From Cellulomonas timonensis (GTDB taxonomy: Bacteria; Actinomycetota; Actinomycetes; Actinomycetales; Cellulomonadaceae): a stretch of DNA of 64,000 nucleotides. The notes beneath the pieces were generated by a model. It saw only the letters and a list, made by a program, of their open reading frames with translations. It made no database searches and had not been told where the DNA came from. Positions 44,370 through 52,735 of the stretch are shown one piece after another. How positions within the stretch are numbered: position 1 is the stretch's first letter; the number at the start of each line of letters is the position of its first letter. A program made the position numbers and the translations under genes. Where the stretch lies: the NCBI RefSeq assembly GCF_900046455.1, contig NZ_FCOT01000011.1:496001-560000 (forward strand), in the 5' to 3' direction.

Positions 44370-44452
44370 TAGTCTTCGAAGTGCCCAAGGCAGTAGCCGC
44401 GGGAAGTCGAGGGCCCGAGACAGCTCCGGATGGTGTCTGCGTTCGGGCCTTT
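44370..44452 (+). ncRNA. possible small RNA (promoter plus terminator)
   Basis: TTGCGA (44347-44352), 17 bp, TAGTCT (44370-44375) is a well-formed promoter. About 35 bases after the predicted start, GGCCCGA (44412-44418) pairs with TCGGGCC (44443-44449), with inner pairs AGACA/TGTCT, followed by TTT: a terminator. The transcript would be about 70 bases. A 32-codon GTG frame exists but looks unremarkable. The hairpin could instead end the minus-strand remnant beside it. Confidence 0.35.
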
Positions 44453-44465
44453 CGCGTGTCCGGAC

Positions 44466-44630
44466 TCAGACATCGATGACGTTCCGGATGAGCGGGCTGG
44501 CGAGCAGTCGCCACTCGCCGCCGCGGGCGTGTGCCCAGCCCACGGCGTCCGGCGCCCACAGCAGGGGCTCGACGTACGGAGACTGGTGCCCGTACCGCAG
44601 GTCGAGGCAGTGCCAGTCGCGCCGGGCACC
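44466..44630 (-). pseudogene. protein-like gene remnant without start codon
   Basis: 55 codons between two stops whose translation is protein-like, unlike the neighbouring frames: DWHCLDLRYGHQSPYVEPLL, then WAPDAVGWAHARGGEWRLLA and SPLIRNVIDV at the end. It has no ATG, GTG or TTG near its beginning (first GTG is about 30 codons in) and a hairpin terminator follows. I do not recognise the family. Probably the 3' remnant of a lost gene. Confidence 0.35.
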
Positions 44631-44809
44631 TCAGTCAGGTCACTAGTGTGGCGCGGCTCGCCCACAGCGCGGTTGCGGGCCGGGATTGCTGTGGGGTGAT
44701 GGCGTGCCAGCCTGCGAGCCGTCCTCTGCGGGCCCCTACTCAGCCGGGGCGCCGGGCGCTAGCGTGACGCGAATCCGTCATAGCCGACGGCCTCACCCGG
44801 AGGAGAACC
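44631..44809. other. intergenic stretch before the dehydrogenase gene
   Basis: No gene supported. TAGCGT at 44760-44765 is a possible -10 element for the downstream gene. Confidence 0.35.
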
Positions 44810-46339
44810 GTGAGCGCGCAGCCTTCGATCGACAGCACCGGTGTCACCACGCTCGTCGGCCACGTCATCGGCGGCGCCCCGACGCCGGGCTCGGGGGAGC
44901 GCCGGCAGGACGTGTTCGACCCCGCGACCGGGCAGGTGTCCGCACAGGTGGCGCTGGCCGATCAGGTGGATGTCGACGCGGCGGTCGCGGCGGCCCTCAT
45001 CGCCGCCGAGGGGTGGGCGCAGACGCCGCTGGGCAAGCGTGCGGCGGTGATGTTCGCGTTCCGGGAGCAGCTCATCGCCCGGACGGCCGAGTTGGCGGCG
45101 GTGATCACGGCGGAGCACGGCAAGGTGCTCTCGGACGCCGTGGGGGAGATCGGCCGGGGGCTGGAGGTCGTGGAGTTCGCGTGCGGCATCCCGCAGTTGC
45201 TCAAGGGCGAGTACTCCGACCAGGTCGCGACGGATGTGGACGTGTTCTCGTTCCGGGAGCCGCTGGGGGTCGTGGCGGGGATCACCCCGTTCAACTTCCC
45301 GGCGATGGTGCCGTTGTGGATGGCGCCGATGGCGATCGCCACGGGCAACGCGTTCATCCTCAAGCCGTCGGAGCGCGACCCGTCGGCGTCGTTGCTGCTC
45401 GCGCAGATGTGGGCGGACGCGGGCCTGCCCGACGGTGTCTTCTCGGTGCTCCAGGGCGATCGGGTGGCGGTGGACGGGCTGCTCACGCATCCGGATGTCG
45501 CGGCGGTGTCCTTCGTCGGCTCCACCGCCGTCGCGAAGCATGTGCACGCGATGGCGACCGCGCAGGGCAAGCGGGTGCAGGCGCTGGGCGGCGCCAAGAA
45601 CCACGCGGTGGTGCTGGCCGACGCCGACCTCGACCTGGCGGCCACCCACCTGACGGCTGCGGCGTTCGGCGCGGCGGGGGAGCGGTGCATGGCGGTGTCG
45701 GTGGCTTTGGTGGCCGACGAGGTGGCTGACGCGCTGCTCGAGCGGCTGCGCGCCGCGGCGCTGGCGGTGCGAGTGGCGCCGGGTTCCGACCCGGCGTCCG
45801 ACATGGGCCCGATCATCACGCGCGCCGCCCAGGAGCGCATCGAGCAGATCGTCACGGAGGCTGTGGACGGCGGAGCGCGAGCACTCGTCGACGGTCGCGG
45901 GCACACCGTTCCCGGCCACGAGGGCGGTTTCTTCGTGGGGCCGACGGTGCTCGACGGCGTGTCCACCGACATGCGGGCCTACGCCGAGGAGGTCTTCGGC
46001 CCGGTGCTCGTCGTTCTCCGCGTCGCCGGGCTCGCCGAGGCCATCGACATCGTCAACGCGAACCCCTACGGCAACGGCACGGCGCTGTTCACCGCCTCCG
46101 GCGACGCCGCGCGCACGTTCCAGCGCTCGGTGAGCGTCGGCATGATCGGCATCAACGTGCCGATCCCGGTTCCGGTCGGCTGGCACTCGTTCGGCGGATG
46201 GAAGGACTCGCTGTTCGGCGAGAGCCACGTCTACGGCCCCGAGGCCGTGCGGTTCTACACGCGGGGCAAGGTCGTCACGAGCCGCTGGCCGCGCTCGGCG
46301 GCCACGTCCTTCCACTTCGGGCGCACGACGGCGGGGTGA
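44810..46339 (+). CDS. mmsA: CoA-acylating methylmalonate-semialdehyde dehydrogenase
   Basis: 509 residues, ALDH superfamily. It converts methylmalonate or malonate semialdehyde plus CoA and NAD to propionyl- or acetyl-CoA in valine or inositol catabolism. Diagnostic features are ITPFNFPAMVPLWMAPMAIA, the NAD-binding GSTAVAKHV, LGGAKNHAVV where other ALDHs have their catalytic Glu, and nucleophile Cys at about 293 in GERCMAV. GTG 44810 has AGGAG five bases upstream. It stands alone, with no valine or inositol genes beside it. Confidence 0.93.
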   Translation: MSAQPSIDSTGVTTLVGHVIGGAPTPGSGERRQDVFDPATGQVSAQVALADQVDVDAAVAAALIAAEGWAQTPLGKRAAVMFAFREQLIARTAELAAVITAEHGKVLSDAVGEIGRGLEVVEFACGIPQLLKGEYSDQVATDVDVFSFREPLGVVAGITPFNFPAMVPLWMAPMAIATGNAFILKPSERDPSASLLLAQMWADAGLPDGVFSVLQGDRVAVDGLLTHPDVAAVSFVGSTAVAKHVHAMATAQGKRVQALGGAKNHAVVLADADLDLAATHLTAAAFGAAGERCMAVSVALVADEVADALLERLRAAALAVRVAPGSDPASDMGPIITRAAQERIEQIVTEAVDGGARALVDGRGHTVPGHEGGFFVGPTVLDGVSTDMRAYAEEVFGPVLVVLRVAGLAEAIDIVNANPYGNGTALFTASGDAARTFQRSVSVGMIGINVPIPVPVGWHSFGGWKDSLFGESHVYGPEAVRFYTRGKVVTSRWPRSAATSFHFGRTTAG

Positions 46340-46347
46340 GCGGGTCG

Positions 46348-46386
46348 CGCGTCGGTCCCGGCACGCTGGGGGCCGGGACCGACGCG
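46348..46386. terminator. bidirectional terminator between mmsA and the surface-protein gene
   Basis: 15 perfect pairs (46348-46362 with 46372-46386), nine-base loop, between two convergent stop codons. Confidence 0.9.
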
Positions 46387-46391
46387 GACTG

Positions 46392-47744
46392 TCAGTGCTG
46401 CTCTGAGGCCCGACGGCGAGCGGCCACGAGCGTGCCGCCCAGCGCCAGGAGCGCCACGGCTCCCACGCCGTACAGGCCAGCCGGGGCGCCTGTCGCGGCC
46501 AGGACCTCGCTCTTCACCGCGGGGGCCTTCTTCACCACGGCGGGTGCGGCCGGGGCGGCGGCGGGCAGCGGCGCGGCCAGCACCTCGCTGAGGTAGGTGA
46601 CCGTCGGGTTCGGCACAGCAGCCGGGTCGGCGGCGCAGACCACAGGCGCGACAGCCGGGACCTCGGCCGTGAGCTGGCGCTTCTCCCAGACGGCGTTGAC
46701 GGCCTCGACGGCCGGGACGGCGGGCACGAACGCCTGGTCGATGACGGTGCGCTCGTCGACGAGCTCCCAGCCCTCACCCTCCGGCGCCTCGGTGACCCAC
46801 TCGGTCGTCTCCTCGTGGGAGACCTCCTCGATCGGGGCGACGGCCTCCTTGACGACCTGCGTGTGCAGGTACTCGGGCTTCGTCACCGCCGGGTGGTGCT
46901 TGATGAACTTCTGCACCGTCTCGCCGGTGGGGGTCCAGCCGTGGCCGGCGTCGCCCTTGCCGTTGAGGTCCTCGTGGCCGGAGACCCGGCGCTCGGTGGT
47001 GAAGGTGGGCGCGATGTACTCCTGGCCGGGGTTGTCCACGACCTCCTTGTACGTCGCGGGGTGCTCGACCTTCTCCACCCAGGCGGCCTTCACCAGCACC
47101 TGCTCGTCGTAGGCCTCCTTGAGGACGACGGTCTTGCACTCACCGGTCTTGACCCACCCGAAACCGGGGTCCGTCGCGGCCCACTGCTTCTTCCAGTGGG
47201 CGAACGCGTTGATCCACTCGTACTGGACCTCGGTGACCGCCTCGTGGTGCACCGTCGTGTACTCGGCGTCGTGGGGGATCTCCTCGGTCCACGCGGGCTG
47301 GTCCACGACCGTCTTGTAGGTGGGGGCGATGTACTCCTGGCCGGGGCTGGTCTGCACCTGGCGCTCGTGCCAGTAGAGCGTCTTGTACTCATCCCACGCC
47401 GGGGTGATGACCTTCGTCCGCACCTGGTCGGTCTTGGTCCAGCCCTTGATGAAGGTGGAGATCGACCACTTCTCCCGGATGGCCGCGTCCTCGCCGGGCA
47501 CGTACGGCTGGTCGATGACCGTGCGGGCGTACGTGTGCTCGGTGTGGCTGACCTCGTCGATGGCCGGGATGGCGGGCGTGGCCTCCACGGCGGGCGAGAC
47601 GGGGAGGGCCTCGTAGGTGGCGGGGATCAGCGGCGAGCCGGGGGAGGGCAGGCAGCCAGCGGCCTGGGCGGCGGGCGCGAACAGCAGCGCGGCGGTGACG
47701 CCGAGGGCGCCGATGCCGAACGTCGTGGAGAGGCGGCGAATCAT
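46392..47744 (-). CDS. repeat-rich cell-wall surface protein with LPxTG-like anchor
   Basis: 450 residues. Signal peptide with cleavage after about residue 28 (APAAQA); C-terminal sorting region LAATGAPAG, hydrophobic helix and Arg-rich tail, an LPxTG-like signal with Ala for Pro. Between them are degenerate modules rich in Trp, His, Tyr and Glu: the phrase PGQEYIAPT occurs twice, and (V/T)VVDQPAW, VIDQPYVPG, VIDQAFVPA, HHEAVTE and HPATYKEVV recur. Similar repeats occur in other actinobacterial wall proteins of unknown role. ATG 47744 has AAGGAG upstream. No sortase gene in the window. Confidence 0.8.
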   Translation of the reverse strand: MIRRLSTTFGIGALGVTAALLFAPAAQAAGCLPSPGSPLIPATYEALPVSPAVEATPAIPAIDEVSHTEHTYARTVIDQPYVPGEDAAIREKWSISTFIKGWTKTDQVRTKVITPAWDEYKTLYWHERQVQTSPGQEYIAPTYKTVVDQPAWTEEIPHDAEYTTVHHEAVTEVQYEWINAFAHWKKQWAATDPGFGWVKTGECKTVVLKEAYDEQVLVKAAWVEKVEHPATYKEVVDNPGQEYIAPTFTTERRVSGHEDLNGKGDAGHGWTPTGETVQKFIKHHPAVTKPEYLHTQVVKEAVAPIEEVSHEETTEWVTEAPEGEGWELVDERTVIDQAFVPAVPAVEAVNAVWEKRQLTAEVPAVAPVVCAADPAAVPNPTVTYLSEVLAAPLPAAAPAAPAVVKKAPAVKSEVLAATGAPAGLYGVGAVALLALGGTLVAARRRASEQH

Positions 47745-48081
47745 GTGCGTGCTCCTTCGAGGCGTGCCCCACGCGCAGTCGGCAGGGCTTTTCTGGATGC
47801 GTTCTCGGTGTGCGGGCATGCCGAGGAGCCGTGCGGCGGAGTGTGCGGAATGGAATGCCGGACGGGTCGTCGAGGACGGGTGCTCTGTGCCGCTGGCCTG
47901 GCGCTCTCCGGTCTGCAGCGACGGAGAACAGCCTGGGGGATTTAGCGGCGTGTGCCCTTGTATATCCGATTCATCCGAACCGCGGGGGCGATGTTCGACC
48001 GCGCGAGTGAATGCGACCGGGTGAAACTCCGCCCATTCCCGGAGAAGTCATCCATTCGTGGGGCGCGCGGCTTCGGGCGCC
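47745..48081. other. 337-bp intergenic region upstream of the surface-protein gene
   Basis: No gene supported. On the minus strand a small hairpin CTCCG-N8-CGGAG followed by TTT (48026-48043) may end the flavin operon, and TATACA (47964-47959) may be a -10 element, giving the surface-protein mRNA a leader of about 200 bases. No known riboswitch recognised. Confidence 0.4.
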
Positions 48082-48855
48082 TTAGGCGGGATTCGCCCAA
48101 CGGTGCACGGCGCCGCCGGCCATGACCAACAGCCCGCTGGTCCCGGCGAGCCCATCGACCCACCGGGTGGCGTCGGCGCCGCGGGCCACGGCAGCGGTGG
48201 CCCACACGTCGGCCCACATCAGCGAAGGCCCGCTCACAGTGGCGGACAGCACCTCGGTGACCGCCCTGCCGGTGTGCGGGTCGATGATGTGGGCGCCGCG
48301 GGCAGCGATGCCGGACGTGGCGACCCCGCCGTCGTGCACGGGCACCGACGCGAGCGTGCGGCTGCGGTCGCGCGGGTCCTCGATGCCGATGCTCCACGGC
48401 GCCGGGTCATCGTCGGGCAGCACCAGGATGTCCCCGCCGGCGCCCACCGCGGCGCCTAGGCCGGGCAGCGCGCTGAGCGGACGGGCCGCCCGCTCGAGCG
48501 CCCACGTCTTGACCAGGCCCGTCGGGTCGAAGCCTCGCGTGGGCGCCCACGCGTCGAAGTAGCCGTCGGTGGCGGCCCGCGCCTGGGCGCACAGGCCGTG
48601 GACCTCGCGGACGGCTGGGCCGCACCCGTCCAGGTCGAGCTCGCCGCGCCGCAGGCGGCTCACCTGCGAGTCGGCCCGGTAGGTGCTGAACATCGCGTCG
48701 GCGTCGCGCAGGCTCGCGAACAGCTCGGCGACGGCGTGCTCGGCGTCGGCGCCGCGCGCGGCGGGCCCCCGCACATGGACGCTGACCGGCATCCCCATGA
48801 TCTGCTCGACCCAGGCGCGCCGCCCTAGCCCACTGCTCACAGTCCCACCGCTCAC
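48082..48855 (-). CDS. apbE: FAD:protein FMN transferase
   Basis: 257 residues. ApbE attaches FMN to a Thr of its partner protein outside the membrane. GYFDAWAPTRGFDPTGLVKTWA, GAGGDILVL, the Mg-binding region GPSLMWADVWATAAV and HIIDPHTGRAV are family signatures. No signal peptide or lipobox is evident, so localisation is uncertain; the first residues are short and polar. GTG 48855 overlaps the stop of the FMN-binding gene by GTGA. The flavinylation target is surely that neighbour. Confidence 0.9.
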   Translation of the reverse strand: MSGGTVSSGLGRRAWVEQIMGMPVSVHVRGPAARGADAEHAVAELFASLRDADAMFSTYRADSQVSRLRRGELDLDGCGPAVREVHGLCAQARAATDGYFDAWAPTRGFDPTGLVKTWALERAARPLSALPGLGAAVGAGGDILVLPDDDPAPWSIGIEDPRDRSRTLASVPVHDGGVATSGIAARGAHIIDPHTGRAVTEVLSATVSGPSLMWADVWATAAVARGADATRWVDGLAGTSGLLVMAGGAVHRWANPA

Positions 48856-49334
48856 AGCCCTGCTTGGTCCAGCGCGTCCTGCAGTGACTCCCGGTAGGCG
48901 TCGCTGGTCAGGGTGGCCCCGGACACCATGTCGAGGTCCCCGCTCGTCGCGCCGATGGCCTCCTCGTCGAGGATCGGGATCGCGCGGGTGTTGACCTGCC
49001 GGGCGCGCGGGTCGCTGGTCGGGTACTGGACCGCCTCAGCCTCGACGACGGCGCCGTCGGCCACGGTGATCCGCACCTGCACGTCTCCGTGGCCGTTGGG
49101 CACGGCGGCCCCCGTGTACGTGCCGCCCGCCCCGTCGTCGCCCGCAGTGTCGTCGCTTGCGGTGTCGTCGCCGGACGGCTCGGCGGGCACGCCCGGGTCG
49201 ACGGCCTCGGGAGACGGGTCCGCGCCGGGCCGCCCGCCCGCCCCGTCCACGGGCCGGTTCCAGCTGGTGGGCCAGGAGAAGAGCAGCACGAGGCCCACGA
49301 CGGTGCAGCAGGCGGCGAACAGGATGCGGCGCAC
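48852..49334 (-). CDS. FMN-binding domain protein with covalent-flavinylation motif
   Basis: 160 residues: N-terminal membrane anchor (about 4-21), a linker rich in Asp, Pro and Gly (25-70), then an FMN-binding domain ending in DMVSGATLTSDAY. Thr 141 in SGAT is the expected FMN acceptor for ApbE. It carries electrons on the outer face of the membrane. It lies between the ferric-reductase-like gene (31 bases upstream) and apbE (overlapping). Confidence 0.9.
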   Translation of the reverse strand: MRRILFAACCTVVGLVLLFSWPTSWNRPVDGAGGRPGADPSPEAVDPGVPAEPSGDDTASDDTAGDDGAGGTYTGAAVPNGHGDVQVRITVADGAVVEAEAVQYPTSDPRARQVNTRAIPILDEEAIGATSGDLDMVSGATLTSDAYRESLQDALDQAGL

Positions 49335-49365
49335 GGTCAGTCCCCTCTCACGAGTCTCAGCGGTC

Positions 49366-50772
49366 TCACCAGGCGAAGCGTTCGAGGTGCAGCGACGACC
49401 GGGGGACCCCGGCCGCGCGGGCGTCTGCCGCGACGGCGTCCACCCACGGCGCGGGACCGGCCACGTACACGTCGCAGGAGTCGAGGTCGGGCACGATCGT
49501 GCGCAGCGCGTCCGGCCCGCTCAGATGCCCGAGCTGCACAGGCAGCCAGGAGGTGCCGGTGACGCTGCGCCGTCCGACCAGGTCGACGACACGCAGGCCG
49601 CCGTCGCGCACCAGGGCCTCGACATCCGCCTCGAGCGGCAGCGGTCCCTCGGCGCCGGTGCGCCGCACGAGTGTCAGCGGGCCGGCGGCGTCACCGCGTC
49701 GCGCGGCGTCCTGCAGCACGGACAGCAGCGGCGTGATGCCCATCCCGCCGGCCAGGGCCACCATGCCGGGGCGGGTCCGCGCGGCCGGGACGAGCCGCCC
49801 GAACGGGCCCTCGATGAGCACCGCCGTGCCCGGAGCCACCCCGGCGAGGCGGGCGCCGTCGTCGCCTCGGATGCTGAAGGTGAAGCGCAGCGCATCGGGC
49901 CGTGGCGCCGCCGACAGGGAGAACGGGTGGCCGCGCGTCCAGCCGGGGCCGGTGCGGAACCGGAGCACGAAGAACTGCCCGGCCTCCACGGGCAGCTCGT
50001 GCAGGCGCGGCCCGGTGAGCAGCACCGACACGACTCCGGGCGCCTCGGGCACGACCTCGCTGACCGTCAACCGGTGCCGCCGGGAGCGCAGCAGCGGCCG
50101 CCCGACGCGGAACACCAGCACGCTGGCCAGCGCCACGCCGTACAGCGTCCACCAGTAGGCCGTGGCCACCGGCGAGGCGAGGAAGTCCGCGCCGGTCCAG
50201 AGCTGGTGCGGCAGCGCCAGCCCGGCGCCCAGGTACGCGTACAGGTGCAGCAGATGCCAGGACTCGTACCGCATCCGCCGGCGCGCGACCCGCACCGAGG
50301 TGACGGCGATCAGGATGAACAGCGCGAGGGCGGCCGTCGCGAGCAGCACCCCCGGGAAGGTGGTGACCAGGGTCCATGCCTCGGGCCAGAACCCGATCCC
50401 GTCCAGCAGCGAGTACCCGAGCGCCACCGCCACCGCATGCGCCAGCATCAGGGTGATCGACGTGAAGCCGAGCAGCCGGTGCCATCGGGCGATGGCGTCC
50501 TGGCCCAGGGCGCGCTCGGCCCACGGGATGCGGGCCATGGCCAGCACCTGGAGCAGCAGCAGGTCGGAGGCGACCAGGCCGCACAGCCGGCCGAATGACG
50601 TCAGCGCGGCGCCGGGCCCGTTCGCCAACTCGGCCACATTGCCGTTCGCCGCCCACAGCGCCACCACCACGAGCACGGTCGCCCCGGCGGCTAGGGGAAC
50701 CAGGGCAGCCGTCGTCGGACGGCGGACGCGCGTGATCGTCGCGACGCGCGGGCTGTCCGTCGGCGGCCTCAT
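49366..50772 (-). CDS. ferric-reductase-like transmembrane FAD/NAD oxidoreductase
   Basis: 468 residues. The N-terminal half has about six membrane helices with haem-ligand histidines (WHRLLGFTSITLMLAHAVAV, ESWHLLHLYAYLG), as in FRE/NOX ferric reductases. The C-terminal half is a flavodoxin-reductase-type module: FAD-binding RGHPFSLSAAP, NAD-binding GGMGITPLLSVL and a terminal HLERFAW. It would pass electrons from NAD(P)H across the membrane to the FMN-binding protein encoded next. Promoter-proximal gene of the operon; ATG 50772. Confidence 0.9.
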   Translation of the reverse strand: MRPPTDSPRVATITRVRRPTTAALVPLAAGATVLVVVALWAANGNVAELANGPGAALTSFGRLCGLVASDLLLLQVLAMARIPWAERALGQDAIARWHRLLGFTSITLMLAHAVAVALGYSLLDGIGFWPEAWTLVTTFPGVLLATAALALFILIAVTSVRVARRRMRYESWHLLHLYAYLGAGLALPHQLWTGADFLASPVATAYWWTLYGVALASVLVFRVGRPLLRSRRHRLTVSEVVPEAPGVVSVLLTGPRLHELPVEAGQFFVLRFRTGPGWTRGHPFSLSAAPRPDALRFTFSIRGDDGARLAGVAPGTAVLIEGPFGRLVPAARTRPGMVALAGGMGITPLLSVLQDAARRGDAAGPLTLVRRTGAEGPLPLEADVEALVRDGGLRVVDLVGRRSVTGTSWLPVQLGHLSGPDALRTIVPDLDSCDVYVAGPAPWVDAVAADARAAGVPRSSLHLERFAW

Positions 50773-50850
50773 GCCGTAACAGTGCCGTGTCGACCTGGGA
50801 TTTCGCCATGAGGCGCGGCGGGCACGTCGCGGACTGGGCTAGTCTGGTGG

Positions 50851-50944
50851 CAGACCCCTCGTGCGGCGTCATCTCGCTGAACTCCCCCAGGGCCGGAAGG
50901 CAGCAAGGGCAGGCGAGCTCTGGCGGGTGTGCGGGGGGTCCTTA
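50851..50944 (+). ncRNA. ffs: signal recognition particle RNA, small bacterial type
   Basis: Contains the conserved apical domain (GGGCCGGAAGGCAGCAAGGG at 50889-50908) closed by long pairing of the 5' GACCCC with the 3' GGGGTC. TAGTCT at 50840-50845 is the -10 element, seven bases or so before the RNA. It targets membrane proteins with Ffh. Ends are approximate. Confidence 0.92.
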
Positions 50945-50979
50945 TATTGCCTCGACTATTGCCTCGACCCGGCACCGCG

Positions 50980-52581
50980 TCAGCCCTGCGAGCGCCAGCC
51001 GCCCCGGCGTGCCACCCAGAGAGCAGTCAGGCCGCCCACCAGGAGCAGGCCTCCGAGCAAGCCCAGCGACGCGCCGGCTGACGGCCCCGTCGCCGGGAGC
51101 GTGGCGCAGCGCGGGTCACTGGCCGAGAGCGCGCCTCCGCCGCCCGCGGTGGGCGCGGGCGCAGTGGTGGTGGGCGAGGGGCAAGTGGGCGTCGGCGTCG
51201 GCGTCGGCGTGATGAGGGTGTTGACGATCCGACAGGTGACGTCGCCGCCATCCGGCACGGTCACCGTGCTGCCGTTCAGCGTCCCGCCCTCGCAGGTCCA
51301 GGAGCCGGGCGCGTACCCCTCCGGGCCGGTCTCGCTGAGCTCGTAGTCGCCCGGCTCGACGACCACGTCGGTGACCTCGCTCGACCCCGACGGCCCGCTC
51401 ACGTCGACAGGGCCGGTCGCGCCCAGCGTCCAGTCGCCGGGGGCCGCCGTGCCGCCCACGACCTCCTTGATCAGCGTCAGCTCGGCGAGCACCGGAGCCG
51501 AGCCGCAGGTGATCGTCGTCGCGAACGGGAAGTCGTGGACCTCGCGGACGAGCCGGCCGGGCGGCCCGTGGTTGAAGTTCGCGGCGATGACGTTGCCCTC
51601 GATGTTCGCCGTGGGGAGCCAGGTCAGATCGGCGTTGGGTGCGTACAGCGTGCCCTCGAGGCTGTCGCCGCCGGTCACGGTCACCGTGCTCATGCCGGCG
51701 AAGTTCCACAGCATGTACGGAGCCTCCGCGCCGCTGACGCCGGGCATGTTGGGCAGGTCGCCCTCGAAGGACGAGCCCGTGACGTTGACGACCAGCGGCG
51801 TGTCCGCTGTCGGCTGGTTCCGGAACGTGATCTCCGAGAGGTTCGCCAGATCGGCTGCGCTGATCTGCAGGACGTTCGTCTCACCGGGGATCAGGGTCAC
51901 GAATGACTGCTGACCCGGGGTGATCGAGGTCAGGGGCGTCCCGCTGGCGTCGGTCAGCTCGATGGTGGGCGCGCAGCCGGCGATCTCGGTGGTCAGCGCG
52001 CGATAGGTGCTGAACGCGCTGGGGATGTCGATGAGGTCGGTGGGCACGGGCGTGCCGATGGACGCCGGGGTCTGGCGGTTGGTGCCCGTGATCGCCGGGG
52101 TCGACTCGTACGCGGCGCCCGGCAGGACGAGCCGGTAGTTCACCTCCGCCTGGTTGGAGTCGGTGTTGAGGGCCGTGTACGTCGAGGTGTCGGCGACCTT
52201 GGTGTTGCCGCGCAACACCTGCAACAGGGACGAGTTCGACGGCCAGATGATCCCGCCGCCCACGTAGAGCGTGGTGGGGTCGCTGTCGCCCGGGGCCGTG
52301 AACGTGGGGAACACGCCTGCGCCGAGCGCCACCTGGTAGTTCGTCTCGAAGGCGAGGTTGCCCCCGGTCGCCACGGTGCCCTCGGACTCGTCGAGGTTCA
52401 GCAGGGTGTCGCCCTCGACGAACACAAGGAAGCCGCTGTTCGCCGGATGGCCGCCCACCTCGACGCGCACGGGATTGATGTCGACCACCTGGGCGGCCGC
52501 CGGGGCGGCGGTCAGCGTGACGACGGCAACCGCGAGGGCGGCCGCCGCCGCGAATGACGAGGCGAGCGCACGAGGACTCAT
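50980..52581 (-). CDS. choice-of-anchor A family LPATG surface protein
   Basis: 533 residues. Signal peptide cleaved near AAPAAAQ (about 30); a choice-of-anchor A domain over roughly residues 35-340 (NSGFLVFVEGDTLLN, MLWNFAGMSTVTVTGGDSLE, GTLYAPNADLTWLPTANIEG, NVIAANF); a prealbumin-like domain (about 350-450, ELTLIKEVVGGTAAPGDW); a Thr/Pro linker; and an LPATG sorting signal with hydrophobic helix and basic tail. It should be attached to peptidoglycan by a housekeeping sortase. ATG 52581 is favoured since TCTACT lies seven bases upstream; ATG 52587 is the alternative. Confidence 0.88.
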   Translation of the reverse strand: MSPRALASSFAAAAALAVAVVTLTAAPAAAQVVDINPVRVEVGGHPANSGFLVFVEGDTLLNLDESEGTVATGGNLAFETNYQVALGAGVFPTFTAPGDSDPTTLYVGGGIIWPSNSSLLQVLRGNTKVADTSTYTALNTDSNQAEVNYRLVLPGAAYESTPAITGTNRQTPASIGTPVPTDLIDIPSAFSTYRALTTEIAGCAPTIELTDASGTPLTSITPGQQSFVTLIPGETNVLQISAADLANLSEITFRNQPTADTPLVVNVTGSSFEGDLPNMPGVSGAEAPYMLWNFAGMSTVTVTGGDSLEGTLYAPNADLTWLPTANIEGNVIAANFNHGPPGRLVREVHDFPFATTITCGSAPVLAELTLIKEVVGGTAAPGDWTLGATGPVDVSGPSGSSEVTDVVVEPGDYELSETGPEGYAPGSWTCEGGTLNGSTVTVPDGGDVTCRIVNTLITPTPTPTPTCPSPTTTAPAPTAGGGGALSASDPRCATLPATGPSAGASLGLLGGLLLVGGLTALWVARRGGWRSQG

Positions 52582-52735
52582 GCGCATCAGTAGACACACA
52601 AAAGCGACAAAACGCACCTCGGTGCCCGTCCACCCGTAGGCGGAGGCCCCGCGCGACCTTCGGCGCACAACCGCCCTCGAGGTGGGGCCCGGGGGCGGAC
52701 GCGCGGCGGGCGTCGGGACGCCGACCCTGGGATCC

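Noticed and set aside
44370-44477. 32-codon GTG open frame inside the possible small RNA
   Set aside because: Its product has no recognisable features and the frame overlaps the terminator hairpin.
47745-48081. c-di-AMP riboswitch before the wall protein gene
   Set aside because: Searched by eye for the ydaO-type conserved blocks and found none.
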